A stretch of DNA of 64,000 nt from CADEDH01 sp965262175 (GTDB lineage: Bacteria > Actinomycetota > Acidimicrobiia > Acidimicrobiales > SZUA-35), in NCBI GenBank assembly GCA_965262175.1, contig CBDHES010000002.1:558001-622000 (forward strand). The letters run 5' to 3'. The notes under the pieces were generated by a model. It was not told where the DNA came from. It saw nothing but the letters and a program-made list of their open reading frames with translations, and made no database searches. Position 1 is the stretch's first letter. The number at the start of each line of letters is the position of its first letter. The position numbers were made by a program, and so were the translations under genes. Shown here piece by piece: positions 43,067 to 51,730 of the stretch.

Positions 43067-44619
43067 CGGCCGTCCCCGTCCTCGGCGGCGACCTCCAGGG
43101 TGGCACCGGTCATGTAGGCCCCGAGATCTCGGGGCGTGACGTCGGAGGGATCGAGCTCGGCGACGATCCGGCCGCGGAACATGACGAGGATCCGGTCGCT
43201 GAGACCGATCAGCTCGTCGAGATCGGCCGAGATGAGGATCGTGGCCATGCCCTCGGCCCGCGCCGCCCGGACGTCGTTCCACACTGCGGCCTGGGCCCCG
43301 ACATCGATGCCCCGGGTCGGGTGGGCCAGGATGAGCAGGTCGGGGTCGGCCGACAGCTCGCGGCCGATGATCAACTTCTGCTGGTTCCCGCCCGACAGCG
43401 CCTGGGCGCTGACGTCGACGGAGGGGGTGCGAACGTCGAAGTCCCGCCGGATCTCCTCGGTCCGAGCCCGGGTACCGGCCCGGTCGATCCAGATTCCCCG
43501 GGCATAGGGCCGCGTCGTCTGATGGCCGAGCGCGGCGTTCTCCCACAAGGGGGCGCTCAGCAGGAGCCCTTCCCGGTGCCGATCCTGGGGCACGTAGCCG
43601 AGACCGGCCTCCCGCCGACGACGGACCGACCAGTTGGTGATGTCGTTGGAGCCGAGGGTGATCCGACCACGCTGGAGTGGCGCGACGCCGATGACGGCGT
43701 CGACCAGCTCGCCCTGACCGTTGCCTTCGACGCCGGCGATGCCGACGATCTCGCCCCGCTGAACCGACAGCGACACGTCGTCGACGACGACACGCTCGTC
43801 GAGATCGAGCACGGTCACCCCGTCGAGGGCCAGTGCCACCTCGCCGGTCGTCGTGTCATCGGAGATCTCGGGGCTCGGCAACTCGGAGCCGACCATCAGC
43901 TCGGCCAGATCACCCGCCGTGACCTCCGACGGCTTGACCGTGGCGACGGTCCGACCCTGGCGGAGCACGGTGATCGTGTCGGCGATGGCCAAGACCTCAT
44001 CGAGCTTGTGGTCGATGAACAGGATCGTGGCCCCGCCGGCTGCCAGCTCCCGCATGTTGCGGAACAGCTCCTCGACCTCCTGGGGGACGAGTACGGCGGT
44101 CGGCTCGTCGAGGATCAGGATCTGCGCTCCCCGGTAGAGGACCTTGATGATCTCGACCCGCTGCCGCTCGCCGACCTCGAGATGCTCGACCAGATCGTCG
44201 GGCTCGACGTCGAGCCCGTAGGCCGAGGTGACGGCCAGGAGCTCGGCCCGGGCCTTGGCGAAGTCGATCCGGCCCCCGAACTTCGTCGGCTCGGTGCCGA
44301 GGATCACGTTCTCCAGAACCGTCAGTTGATCGGCCAGCATGAAGTGCTGGTGGACCATGCCGATCCCCAACTCGATGGCGTCGCTCGGCGACGAGAACGA
44401 GACCTCTCCGCCCCTCACCAGCATCCGCCCTTCGTCGGGCGCCTGCATTCCGTAGAGGATCTTCATCAGGGTCGACTTGCCAGCGCCGTTCTCTCCGACG
44501 ATGGCGTGGATCTCCCCGTCGGCAACCGACAGGTTCACGTCGTCGTTGGCCACGACCCCGGGGAAGCGTTTGGTGATACCGACCAGCTCGATGGCCAACG
44601 CGGACGGAGCGTCGCTCAC
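43063..44619 (-). CDS. ABC nucleoside transporter ATPase, tandem nucleotide-binding domains
   Basis: A protein of about 518 residues with two ABC domains, as in the RbsA/NupO group. Domain 1 has a full Walker A (GENGAGKST) and LILDEPTAV. Domain 2 has the degenerate P-loop GVEGNGQGELVD usual for this family, and signature LSGGNQQKLIIGREL. The start is uncertain. I give the GTG at 44619 (VSDAPSALAIEL), since longer forms from 44658 or 44742 approach or enter the upstream hairpin and add unrelated residues. Confidence 0.9.
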   Translation of the reverse strand: MSDAPSALAIELVGITKRFPGVVANDDVNLSVADGEIHAIVGENGAGKSTLMKILYGMQAPDEGRMLVRGGEVSFSSPSDAIELGIGMVHQHFMLADQLTVLENVILGTEPTKFGGRIDFAKARAELLAVTSAYGLDVEPDDLVEHLEVGERQRVEIIKVLYRGAQILILDEPTAVLVPQEVEELFRNMRELAAGGATILFIDHKLDEVLAIADTITVLRQGRTVATVKPSEVTAGDLAELMVGSELPSPEISDDTTTGEVALALDGVTVLDLDERVVVDDVSLSVQRGEIVGIAGVEGNGQGELVDAVIGVAPLQRGRITLGSNDITNWSVRRRREAGLGYVPQDRHREGLLLSAPLWENAALGHQTTRPYARGIWIDRAGTRARTEEIRRDFDVRTPSVDVSAQALSGGNQQKLIIGRELSADPDLLILAHPTRGIDVGAQAAVWNDVRAARAEGMATILISADLDELIGLSDRILVMFRGRIVAELDPSDVTPRDLGAYMTGATLEVAAEDGDGR

Positions 44620-44687
44620 CGGCGACGCCTCGACGCCTCCATCTCGCTCAGTTGCCACGACGCACCAGCCCGCTCCGATCAGCCGAC

Positions 44688-44719
44688 GAGCGGGACCGGA
44701 CTGTAGTCCGGTCCCGCTC
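44688..44719 (-). promoter_or_regulatory. Intercistronic 15-bp hairpin between binding-protein and ATPase genes
   Basis: A perfect 15-bp inverted repeat (44688-44702 with 44705-44719) lies between the binding-protein stop and the ATPase start. No T-run follows on the minus strand. In solute-binding-protein operons such hairpins commonly protect the upstream mRNA or let only part of transcription continue, giving more binding protein than transporter. Simple termination is the alternative. Confidence 0.65.
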
Positions 44720-44775
44720 TCGGCGACAGCTGTCGACCTCAACTCACCATCGACCGTTCCGATGGCGGTGGCGAT

Positions 44776-45957
44776 CTAGGGCTCGGTCGGGACCTCGATC
44801 TCGCCGGCCACGATCATCTCCCGGAACTCCTCGATCTGGGGGACGAGATCGTCGATGAAGCCACCGGCGGTGCTGTAGCCGACCCCGTCGACCGAGAGGT
44901 CGTAGACGGTGTTACCGGCGGCGAAGGTGCCGGTCTGGTGGGCGTTGATGATCTCGAACACCGCCACGTCGACCCGCTTGAGCATCGAGGTCAGCACGTA
45001 GGGCTGGAGCGCCGGATCGACGGTGTTGTACTGGTCGGAGTCGACGCCGATGCCCCACACCTGGGTGTCGTTGGCCTCGCTGTACTCCAGGGCGGCCTCG
45101 AACATGCCGGCACCGGCACCACCGGCCGCGTGGTAGATCACGTCGATGTCGTCGGCGTACATGGCCGCCGCGATCTCACGGGCCCGGTCGGGCTGGTTGA
45201 ACCCATCGAAGTCGGGGGCGTCGGTGATGTACTGCACGACGACCTCGATGTCGGGGTTCACGGCCTGGGCGCCGGCGGTGAAGCCGGCCTCGAACTTCTC
45301 GATGAGGCCGAAGCAGCACACGCCCCCGATGAACCCGAGCCGGTCGGTCTCGGTGGTCAGGGCGGCGGCCACACCGACCAGGAACGAGCCCTCCTCCTCG
45401 GCGAAGGTCAGGCCGGCGATGTTGTCGCCCCACGGCACGGCGCCGTTGTCGAAGTCGAGCATGGCGTCGTCGACCACGGCGAAGTTGACGTCGGGGTTGT
45501 TCCCGGCCACCTCCCGCACGTCCTCGGCGAAGAGGAACCCGACCCCGATCACGATGTCGGAGCTGTCGGCCTGCAACTGGAGCAACTCGGCCCGGTTCGA
45601 ACCGTCGTCGTTCGGCGAAGCCTCCGTGAACGACGAGCCGATCTCCGCGGCGGCCTGCTCCAGCCCGGCTGCCGCCGAGTCGTTGAACGACTGGTCACCG
45701 CGGCCACCGATGTCGTAGACGAGTCCCACGGCGGCCGGGTCACCGGCGTCGGTGTCACCCTCGGCGTCGGTGTCACCCTCAGCGTCGGTGTCACCCTCGT
45801 CGGCGTCACCTCCGTCCTCGCCGTCGTCCGCCGTGTCCGACCCCGACGACTCCTCGGTCTCGGTTTCCGCCTCGTCGTCGCTGTCCGAGCCGCACGACGC
45901 TGCCACCAGGGCAAACGCGGCCATCAGCGCCACGATCCAAAGGAGCTTCTTGCGCAT
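44776..45957 (-). CDS. BMP/PnrA family nucleoside-binding lipoprotein
   Basis: A 393-residue lipoprotein. The signal peptide ends in VAASC, followed by an acidic Asp/Glu/Thr linker of about 55 residues that contains three DAEGDT repeats. The Bmp domain begins with VGLVYDIGGRGDQSFNDSAA, whose Asp and Phe line the nucleoside pocket in PnrA relatives. Later blocks are IAGLTFAEEEGSFLVGVAAA and GIGVDSDQYNT. The ATG at 45957 has GGGAG nine bases upstream. It delivers purine nucleosides to the adjacent permeases. Confidence 0.94.
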   Translation of the reverse strand: MRKKLLWIVALMAAFALVAASCGSDSDDEAETETEESSGSDTADDGEDGGDADEGDTDAEGDTDAEGDTDAGDPAAVGLVYDIGGRGDQSFNDSAAAGLEQAAAEIGSSFTEASPNDDGSNRAELLQLQADSSDIVIGVGFLFAEDVREVAGNNPDVNFAVVDDAMLDFDNGAVPWGDNIAGLTFAEEEGSFLVGVAAALTTETDRLGFIGGVCCFGLIEKFEAGFTAGAQAVNPDIEVVVQYITDAPDFDGFNQPDRAREIAAAMYADDIDVIYHAAGGAGAGMFEAALEYSEANDTQVWGIGVDSDQYNTVDPALQPYVLTSMLKRVDVAVFEIINAHQTGTFAAGNTVYDLSVDGVGYSTAGGFIDDLVPQIEEFREMIVAGEIEVPTEP

Positions 45958-46046
45958 GTCTGTCATCTCCCGATGCGTCAATGGTGGCGCGGAGCTTAAC
46001 GGTGGGTGTAGGAGACCACACTGATGGTTACGATTTCGGCCCCGAG

Positions 46047-46099
46047 TGTTAACAGAGCCGGCCGAGTCGTTCACACGGCGACCGCGATCTGTAACACAG
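46047..46099. promoter_or_regulatory. Short palindromes in the binding-protein promoter region
   Basis: The 163-bp gap upstream of the binding-protein gene contains the palindrome TGTTAACA (46047-46054) and the inverted repeat CTGTAACACAG (46089-46099), sharing a TGT-AAC-ACA theme. They may be operator half-sites for a nucleoside-responsive repressor. The similarity is short and could be chance. Confidence 0.3.
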
Positions 46100-46120
46100 G
46101 CGCCGCGGCCACGGCGACCG

Positions 46121-47428
46121 TCAACTCGCCAGGCGTCTGGCTCGATCCCGGCACTGTGACCGGACCTCACCCACGTCGATGGTCGTGATCTCGCCGCTGG
46201 CCACGACCGGACGGCCGGCGACCCACACGTCGGTCACGTGACGGGCTCCACCGGCGAACACGAGCTGCGTCGAGAGCGACGCCGGGTCGAGGGGGGTGAA
46301 GGTCGGGTTGTCCAGATCGAGCCGAATCACGTCGGCCCAGGCCCCGACCTCCAGCCGGCCGACGTCGGCCAGCCCGAGCGCTCGGGCCCCGTCGCCGGTC
46401 GCCAGTTCGAGGGCCCGGGGGGCGGCCATGGCGCCGGGATCGAGGGACGTACCCCGGGCGAGGAGGGGGGCGAGGCGGAGCTCCTCCCACAGGTCGAGGT
46501 CGTCGTTCGAGGCCGGCCCGTCGGTCCCCAGGGCGACGGCCACCCCGTCGTCGAGGAGGTCGGCGACGGGGGCGATGCCCGAGCCCAACTTCAGGTTCGA
46601 TTGGGGACAATGGGCGACCGCGGCGCCTCCGGTGGCGAGCAGCCGGCGATCGTCGGCGTCGAGCCACACGCCATGAGCCGCCAGGACCCGACCCTCCAAC
46701 ACCCCCTGGTCGGCGAGCAACCGGGTTGCCGACGCGCCGTGCTGGTCGATGACCTGTTCCCGTTCGGTCCGGGTCTCTTCGAGGTGGATGTGGAACAGCG
46801 CGTCGACGGCCCGGGCCCGAGCCCCGATCTCGCCGCACTGCTCGGGGGTGAGGTCATAGATCGAATGGGGGGCGAAGCCGACCGAGATCCGGCCGGCAGG
46901 GTCGTGGTGGTCGCGATGGAAGTCGGTGATCTGGTCGATCCGTGGTTCCACGTCGCCGCCCGGGGCGAGGGCCGAGATCACACCCGGGGTGATCACCATC
47001 CGGGCCCCGGTCGTCGTCACCGCATCGACCATCGCCTCCTCGTGGAGGTACATCTCGCAGCTGGTGGTGACCCCGGCCAGGAGCATCTCGATCGAGCCAA
47101 GGGCCATCCCCCACCAGACGTCATCCGCCGTCAGGCGAGCTTCCCGGGGCCAGACCGCCTCGGTCAACCACCGTTGGAGCGGCAGGCCGTCGCCGACCGA
47201 GCGGACCAGGGTCATCGGCGTGTGGGCGTGGGCGTTGACCAGGCCGGGCAGGAGCAGACCGCCCACCGCTCGGGGCGCCGGATGTGGTGGCAGGTCGGCG
47301 ACCGGTCCGACGGCGACGATCCGGCCGTCGACCCCGATGTCGATGGCGCCATCGGCGATGACCTGCCCGGTCCCGTCGCAGGGGACGACCCAGTCGGCCG
47401 TCAATCTGGTCTCCGAGACCGTCACCAC
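46121..47428 (-). CDS. Adenosine-type deaminase of the MTA/SAH/5'-deoxyadenosine group
   Basis: A 435-residue metal-dependent amidohydrolase. The beta-barrel start motif is VNAHAHTPM; further metal and substrate residues are in FHIHLEETR, AAHGVWLDADD and GTDGPASNDDLDLWEELR; HCPQSNLKLGSGI is diagnostic for the MTA/S-adenosylhomocysteine deaminase group. It converts 5'-methylthioadenosine, 5'-deoxyadenosine or SAH to the inosine form with release of ammonia. The 25-bp gap to the aldolase and the adjacent phosphorylase support a nucleoside salvage role. Confidence 0.92.
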   Translation of the reverse strand: MVTVSETRLTADWVVPCDGTGQVIADGAIDIGVDGRIVAVGPVADLPPHPAPRAVGGLLLPGLVNAHAHTPMTLVRSVGDGLPLQRWLTEAVWPREARLTADDVWWGMALGSIEMLLAGVTTSCEMYLHEEAMVDAVTTTGARMVITPGVISALAPGGDVEPRIDQITDFHRDHHDPAGRISVGFAPHSIYDLTPEQCGEIGARARAVDALFHIHLEETRTEREQVIDQHGASATRLLADQGVLEGRVLAAHGVWLDADDRRLLATGGAAVAHCPQSNLKLGSGIAPVADLLDDGVAVALGTDGPASNDDLDLWEELRLAPLLARGTSLDPGAMAAPRALELATGDGARALGLADVGRLEVGAWADVIRLDLDNPTFTPLDPASLSTQLVFAGGARHVTDVWVAGRPVVASGEITTIDVGEVRSQCRDRARRLAS

Positions 47429-47453
47429 GCCACTCCCCGCCGGTCGGGCCGGC

Positions 47454-48137
47454 TCACCCTTCGAGGTCCAGCACCCCGTCGGGCCCGGTCACGAGGGCAC
47501 CGTCGGGCTGGGGCCCGTAGGCCGCCATCTTGGTCAGGACGTCGTCCATCTCGGCCGGGGACAGCTCCGGTGGCTCACCGAGCGCCAACGCCACAACGTA
47601 CTTCCGGGCAAGATCTTCGACCTCGATCGCCAGGTCGAGCGCCGATGGCAGGTCCCATCCGGTGGCGATGACCCCGTGGTGGGCCAACAGGCAGGCCGCT
47701 CGCCCGTCGAGAGCGGTCAACGCGGCGTCCGAAAGTTGCTGTGACCCGAACGTGGCGTAGGGCGCGCACCTGATGTCGTGGCCGCCGGCCACCGCCACCA
47801 TGTAGTGGAACGGACCGATCCCCCGGCCGTGCACGGCGAGCGCGGTGGCGTGGGTCGAGTGGGTGTGGACGATGGCATTGACGTCCGGCCGGTAGCGAAG
47901 GATGTCCAGGTGGAAGCGCCACTCCGACGATGGCCGCAGGTTGCTGGTCGCGAACCAGGTCGTGTCGAAGTCCATCGCCACGATGTCGTCGGGGGTCAGC
48001 TGGTCGTAGTCCATGCCCGACGGGGTGATCAGCATCCCGGTCTGGGTCCGGGCCGAGACGTTGCCGGCCCGCCCCGAGTTGATGCCAGCGGCGTTCATCC
48101 CCTGGGCGGTGGCGATGATGTCGATCGCCAGTTTCAT
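47454..48137 (-). CDS. Class II aldolase (fuculose-phosphate aldolase family)
   Basis: A 227-residue zinc aldolase of the araD/fucA family. Features are GRAGNVSART, ITPSGMDYDQL, catalytic Glu in SSEWRFHLDILR, zinc ligands in IVHTHSTHATALAV and LAHHGVIATG. In bacteria with the DHAP shunt, an aldolase of this family cleaves 5-(methylthio)ribulose-1-phosphate or 5-deoxyribulose-1-phosphate to DHAP and an aldehyde. The overlap with the phosphorylase gene (ATGA) argues for this substrate over fuculose-phosphate. Confidence 0.9.
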   Translation of the reverse strand: MKLAIDIIATAQGMNAAGINSGRAGNVSARTQTGMLITPSGMDYDQLTPDDIVAMDFDTTWFATSNLRPSSEWRFHLDILRYRPDVNAIVHTHSTHATALAVHGRGIGPFHYMVAVAGGHDIRCAPYATFGSQQLSDAALTALDGRAACLLAHHGVIATGWDLPSALDLAIEVEDLARKYVVALALGEPPELSPAEMDDVLTKMAAYGPQPDGALVTGPDGVLDLEG

Positions 48138-48919
48138 GCCGATTCCCCCTCGGGATCGTCGTCCTCTCCGTCCAGCTCCACGACTCGACCGATCAGTCGA
48201 TGCAGTGGGCCGGTGACCTCGTCGACCACCGCCATGAGATCGGCGGCCGACAGCCTCTCGGCACCCAGCCCTGCGGCCGGGTTGGAGACCACCCCGATCG
48301 AGGCGTAGCGGAGGCCAGCCTCGGCGGCCAGCACGACCTCGGGGTACCCGGTCATCCCGACCAGATCGCCGCCGAGCGTGGCCATCATCCGTATCTCGGC
48401 CGGCGTCTCGAAACGGGGGCCGTTGGTCGCGCAGTAGACACCACCATCGATCACGTCGATCGATTCGACCTCGGCGGCGCGTCGAATCAGTGCTCGCATC
48501 GCCGAATCGTAGGGGGTGGTCATGTCGGTGTGGGTGACGCGACGTGGGCCCTGTCCGAACCCGGGGTCGATGATCCCGTCGAAGAAGGTGTCGGCCCGGC
48601 CCGACGTGAAGTTCAGCACGTCACTGATGGCGACCAGTCGCCCGGGGGCGAGGGCGGGGTCGATCGCCCCGCTCACCGCGGTGGCCAGGATCGATCGGGC
48701 ACCGACGGACCGGAGCGCCCAGACGTTCGCTCGGTAGTTGATGGCGTGGGGTGGGATCGAGTGGTCCCGGCCGTGGCGAGGCACGAACGCGACCGGGCGC
48801 CCCCGCCACGAGCCGACGGTGACCGCAGCCGTTCCGTAGGGGGTCTCGACGGCGCTGGTCGCCCCGTCCTCGAGCTCCGGGATCTCATAGAAGCCGGACC
48901 CGGTGATCAGACCGAACAT
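48134..48919 (-). CDS. MTAP-family phosphorylase, probably 5'-methylthioinosine phosphorylase
   Basis: A 261-residue trimeric PNP/MTAP-family enzyme. Phosphate-binding motifs are LITGSGFYEI near residue 3 and PRHGRDHSIPPHAINYRANV. NGPRFETPAEIRM and VGMTGYPEVVLAAEAGL are family blocks. At the base-binding position it has Asn213 in VVSNPAAGLG, where adenosine-type MTAPs have Asp; Asn at this place is typical of 6-oxopurine enzymes. It should therefore phosphorolyse methylthioinosine, deoxyinosine-type or inosine substrates, matching the deaminase encoded two genes downstream. It is the first gene of this set. Confidence 0.88.
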   Translation of the reverse strand: MFGLITGSGFYEIPELEDGATSAVETPYGTAAVTVGSWRGRPVAFVPRHGRDHSIPPHAINYRANVWALRSVGARSILATAVSGAIDPALAPGRLVAISDVLNFTSGRADTFFDGIIDPGFGQGPRRVTHTDMTTPYDSAMRALIRRAAEVESIDVIDGGVYCATNGPRFETPAEIRMMATLGGDLVGMTGYPEVVLAAEAGLRYASIGVVSNPAAGLGAERLSAADLMAVVDEVTGPLHRLIGRVVELDGEDDDPEGESA

Positions 48920-48972
48920 TGCCGCGACTGTACCTCAGGCCCCCCGGGCGCTCTGCGGCCGGAGCGGCCTCG

Positions 48973-50001
48973 ATGAGCCAAACTGAGCCAATGCCACCAA
49001 TCGCCCCGACAACCAACCGCATCATCGTCTATGGAGCGGGAGCCATCGGCGGCGTGATCGGCGCCAGTCTGGCGTTGCGGGGCCAGTCGGTCTCACTCGT
49101 GGCCCGAGGCGCCCATCTCGACACCATCCAGCGGCGGGGCCTCGAGCTCCACACCGCCGACGGCCGTCACACGGTGCCCCTCGAAGCCGTCGAGGACCCG
49201 GCCGACCTGGCCATCGCGCCCGGCGACGTGGTGATCCTGGCGGTCAAGACCCAGGACAGCGGGGCGGCGCTCGACGCGCTGTCGGCCGTTGCGCCCCCGG
49301 ACATCGCCGTGGTGTGCGCCCAGAACGGCGTGGAGAACGAGCGCCTGGCGCTCCGCCGGTTCGCCGCCGTCTACGGCATGTGCGTCATGCTGCCCGCCTC
49401 GCACCTCGAGCCGGGGGTCGTCGTCGGCGCTGGCTCCCCGGTCCTCGGCATCCTCGACATCGGCCGCTACCCGGCCGGGGTCGACCAGGTCGCCACCGAC
49501 CTCGCCGCCGCCCTCACCGACGCCGGCTTCCGCTCCCGGGCCGACCCGGAGATCATGCGCCACAAGTACGCCAAGCTTCGGGTCAACACCCGCAACGCCC
49601 TCGACGCAGCCTGCGGCCCACCGGCCCGAGGGTCGGATCTGGCCCGCCGAGCCTCGGCCGAGGCGCTCCAGGTGTTCGCCGCGGCCGGCATCGAGGTGGC
49701 CACCCGAGACGAGGAGGCGGCCCGCCGCGAGCCGTTCACCACCGTCGAGATCGGGGGCGAAGCCCGGTCCGGGAGCTCGTCGTGGCAGAGCCTGGCCAAG
49801 GGGCGGGGGTCGATCGAGGCCGACTACCTCAACGGCGAGATCGTGCTGCTCGGACGTCGCCATGGCGTGCCCACACCGGTCAACGAGGCGTTGCGACGCC
49901 TGGCCAACCGGATGGCCCGAAGCCGGGAGGAGCCGGGCTCGGTCTCCCTCGCCGAGGTCGAGGCCCTCGTCGCCGGGCTCGAGGAGGCGGCCACCGGCTA
50001 G
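48973..50001 (+). CDS. Ketopantoate reductase-like (PanE/ApbA family) dehydrogenase
   Basis: A 342-residue NADPH-dependent 2-hydroxyacid dehydrogenase. The nucleotide motif IIVYGAGAIGGVIGA is near the N-terminus; VKTQDSGAALDAL and CAQNGVENE follow. The C-terminal helical domain carries the catalytic-Lys region MRHKYAKLRVNTRNAL and the motif SSSWQSLAKGRGSIEADYLN, which resembles the PanE SMxQD block. It may reduce 2-ketopantoate, but many family members do not; no panB or panC is nearby. The ATG at 48973 is preferred to an earlier in-frame one at 48919 that abuts the divergent gene. Confidence 0.88.
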   Translation: MSQTEPMPPIAPTTNRIIVYGAGAIGGVIGASLALRGQSVSLVARGAHLDTIQRRGLELHTADGRHTVPLEAVEDPADLAIAPGDVVILAVKTQDSGAALDALSAVAPPDIAVVCAQNGVENERLALRRFAAVYGMCVMLPASHLEPGVVVGAGSPVLGILDIGRYPAGVDQVATDLAAALTDAGFRSRADPEIMRHKYAKLRVNTRNALDAACGPPARGSDLARRASAEALQVFAAAGIEVATRDEEAARREPFTTVEIGGEARSGSSSWQSLAKGRGSIEADYLNGEIVLLGRRHGVPTPVNEALRRLANRMARSREEPGSVSLAEVEALVAGLEEAATG

Positions 50002-50046
50002 CGTCGCGGTGGACGGGCGCGTCGGCGCCCATCGGAGGGGGTGTCC

Positions 50047-50916
50047 GTGAAGTTCGGGCTTCGCTATTGCAACACCGGCCGCTACGTCGACCCGGCGGCC
50101 GCCATCGAGCTGGTCCAGGCCGGCGAGGAGGCGGGCTTCGAGTCGGCCTGGACGATCGAGCACACGGTCGTGCCGGCCGACTACGCCTCACCGTACCCCT
50201 ACAGCCCCGATGGGAAGATGGCCGGCGGGGTCGACGACCTCCCGCTCCCCGACCCGCTGATGTGGATGGCGTTCGTGGCCGGGACGACGAGCCGGATCCG
50301 GTTGGGAACGGCGATCCTGATCCTCCCCCAGCACAACCCGGTGATCACCGCCAAGCAGGTCGCCACCCTCGACCACCTCTCCGGCGGCCGCATCGAGTTG
50401 GGGATCGGCGTCGGCTGGATGCGGGAGGAGTTCGACGCCATCGGCGCATCGTTCGACGACCGGGGGCCGAGGACCGACGAGTACGTGGCGGCGATGCGGG
50501 AGTTGTGGACCGCCGAGCGGCCGACGTTTCACGGACGCTTCGTGGACTTCGACGCCGCCTACTGTCGGCCCCAGCCCGCCCAGGGCTCGGTGCCGATCAT
50601 CATCGGGGGCGACTCCAAGGTCGCCGCCCGCCGGGCCGGGCGCATCGGCGACGGCTACTTCCCGGCCCGGGGTGCCCCCGCCGACCTGTTCGACCTCGCC
50701 CGACGGACCGCCGAGGCCCACGGACGGGATCCCGACGCCATCGAGTTCACCGCCGCCGTCCCCGACGACCTGGAGACCATCCCGGCCCTGGCGGCGCTGG
50801 GGGTCACCCGGGTCGCGGTTCCGGTCAGCTCGGTGGCCGGCCTGCCGACCGCCATCGCCACGCCCGACGATGTGGCGGCATGGCAACCAACGATCGAACG
50901 GTTCGCCGACACCTGA
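50047..50916 (+). CDS. Luciferase-like (LLM) F420-dependent oxidoreductase
   Basis: A 289-residue TIM-barrel enzyme of the bacterial luciferase-like superfamily. Landmarks are SAWTIEHTVVP, RIRLGTAILILPQHNPV, HLSGGRIELGIGVGWMREEF and VPIIIGGDSKVAARRAGR. Actinobacterial members usually use F420, though FMN is possible; substrate is unknown. I chose the GTG at 50047, because GGAGGGG then sits at proper distance. The GTG at 50041 abuts that site. It follows the PanE-like gene by 45 bp. Confidence 0.9.
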   Translation: MKFGLRYCNTGRYVDPAAAIELVQAGEEAGFESAWTIEHTVVPADYASPYPYSPDGKMAGGVDDLPLPDPLMWMAFVAGTTSRIRLGTAILILPQHNPVITAKQVATLDHLSGGRIELGIGVGWMREEFDAIGASFDDRGPRTDEYVAAMRELWTAERPTFHGRFVDFDAAYCRPQPAQGSVPIIIGGDSKVAARRAGRIGDGYFPARGAPADLFDLARRTAEAHGRDPDAIEFTAAVPDDLETIPALAALGVTRVAVPVSSVAGLPTAIATPDDVAAWQPTIERFADT

Positions 50917-50953
50917 CTTGGCTAAGGTGCAACAACCAGATCCGAGGGGAACG

Positions 50954-51730
50954 ATGAAGGCGACGATCCAACGAAGCAGGGCGGCGGACGCGGCGCTCTG
51001 GTACGGCGGCAAGGCACTGCATGCGGTCTACAAGGCCAACGTCCCGGTGATCTCGGGGTGGGCCCGCGGCCAGCTGTCTGACCGGTCCTACGCCCGGGAG
51101 CTGGTCCCGGTCGAGGAGCTGACCGGCGCCTTCGGCCAGGCGCTCGATTGGCTGGCCGACGCTCGAGGGGGGACGGTCGACGGGGCGTACCTGGAGTTCG
51201 GCGTGTGCACCGGCTCGTCGATGATCGCCCTCCACGAGGCCCTCACCGGCCGGACCGACGCAAGGCTCGACTTCGTCGGCTTCGACTCCTTCGAGGGTCT
51301 GCCCGCCAACGCCAGCGCCCAGGACGACGGCGTGTGGAAGGTCGGCTCGTTCATGTCGGATCAGGAACGAACCGAGGCCCGGCTCGTCGAGGCCGGCATC
51401 GACGCCGAGCTGGTGGTCGGCTGGTTCTCCGACACCCTCAACGAGGCCACCCGGTCCCGACTCGGCCTGGGCTCGGCACCGCTGATCATGGTCGACTGCG
51501 ACATCTACTCGGCCGCCGCCGAGGCGCTCGAGTTCACCGTGCCCCACCTCACCGGCCCGACGGTGATCGTCTTCGACGACTGGCACTCGTGCGGTCTGGC
51601 CGACAGGGGCCTCGGCGAGGCCAAGGCCTGGGCCGAGTTGACCGCCGCCCACCCCGAGATCCGGGTCGTCACCGAGCTCCCGGCCTACAACGACAACAGC
51701 CACATCCTGGCTGTCGACCTCGACCGATGA
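50954..51730 (+). CDS. TylF/MycF-like SAM methyltransferase
   Basis: A 258-residue methyltransferase of the macrocin-O-methyltransferase (TylF) family. SAM motif I is GAYLEFGVCTGSSM (about residues 77-90), followed by FDSFEGLPA and the metal-binding VDCDIYSAAAEAL and IVFDDWHSCG. GAGGGG five bases before the ATG supports the start. Family members methylate sugars or small molecules. It overlaps the enoyl-CoA hydratase gene by ATGA, and no sugar biosynthesis cluster is present, so its substrate is open. Confidence 0.88.
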   Translation: MKATIQRSRAADAALWYGGKALHAVYKANVPVISGWARGQLSDRSYARELVPVEELTGAFGQALDWLADARGGTVDGAYLEFGVCTGSSMIALHEALTGRTDARLDFVGFDSFEGLPANASAQDDGVWKVGSFMSDQERTEARLVEAGIDAELVVGWFSDTLNEATRSRLGLGSAPLIMVDCDIYSAAAEALEFTVPHLTGPTVIVFDDWHSCGLADRGLGEAKAWAELTAAHPEIRVVTELPAYNDNSHILAVDLDR

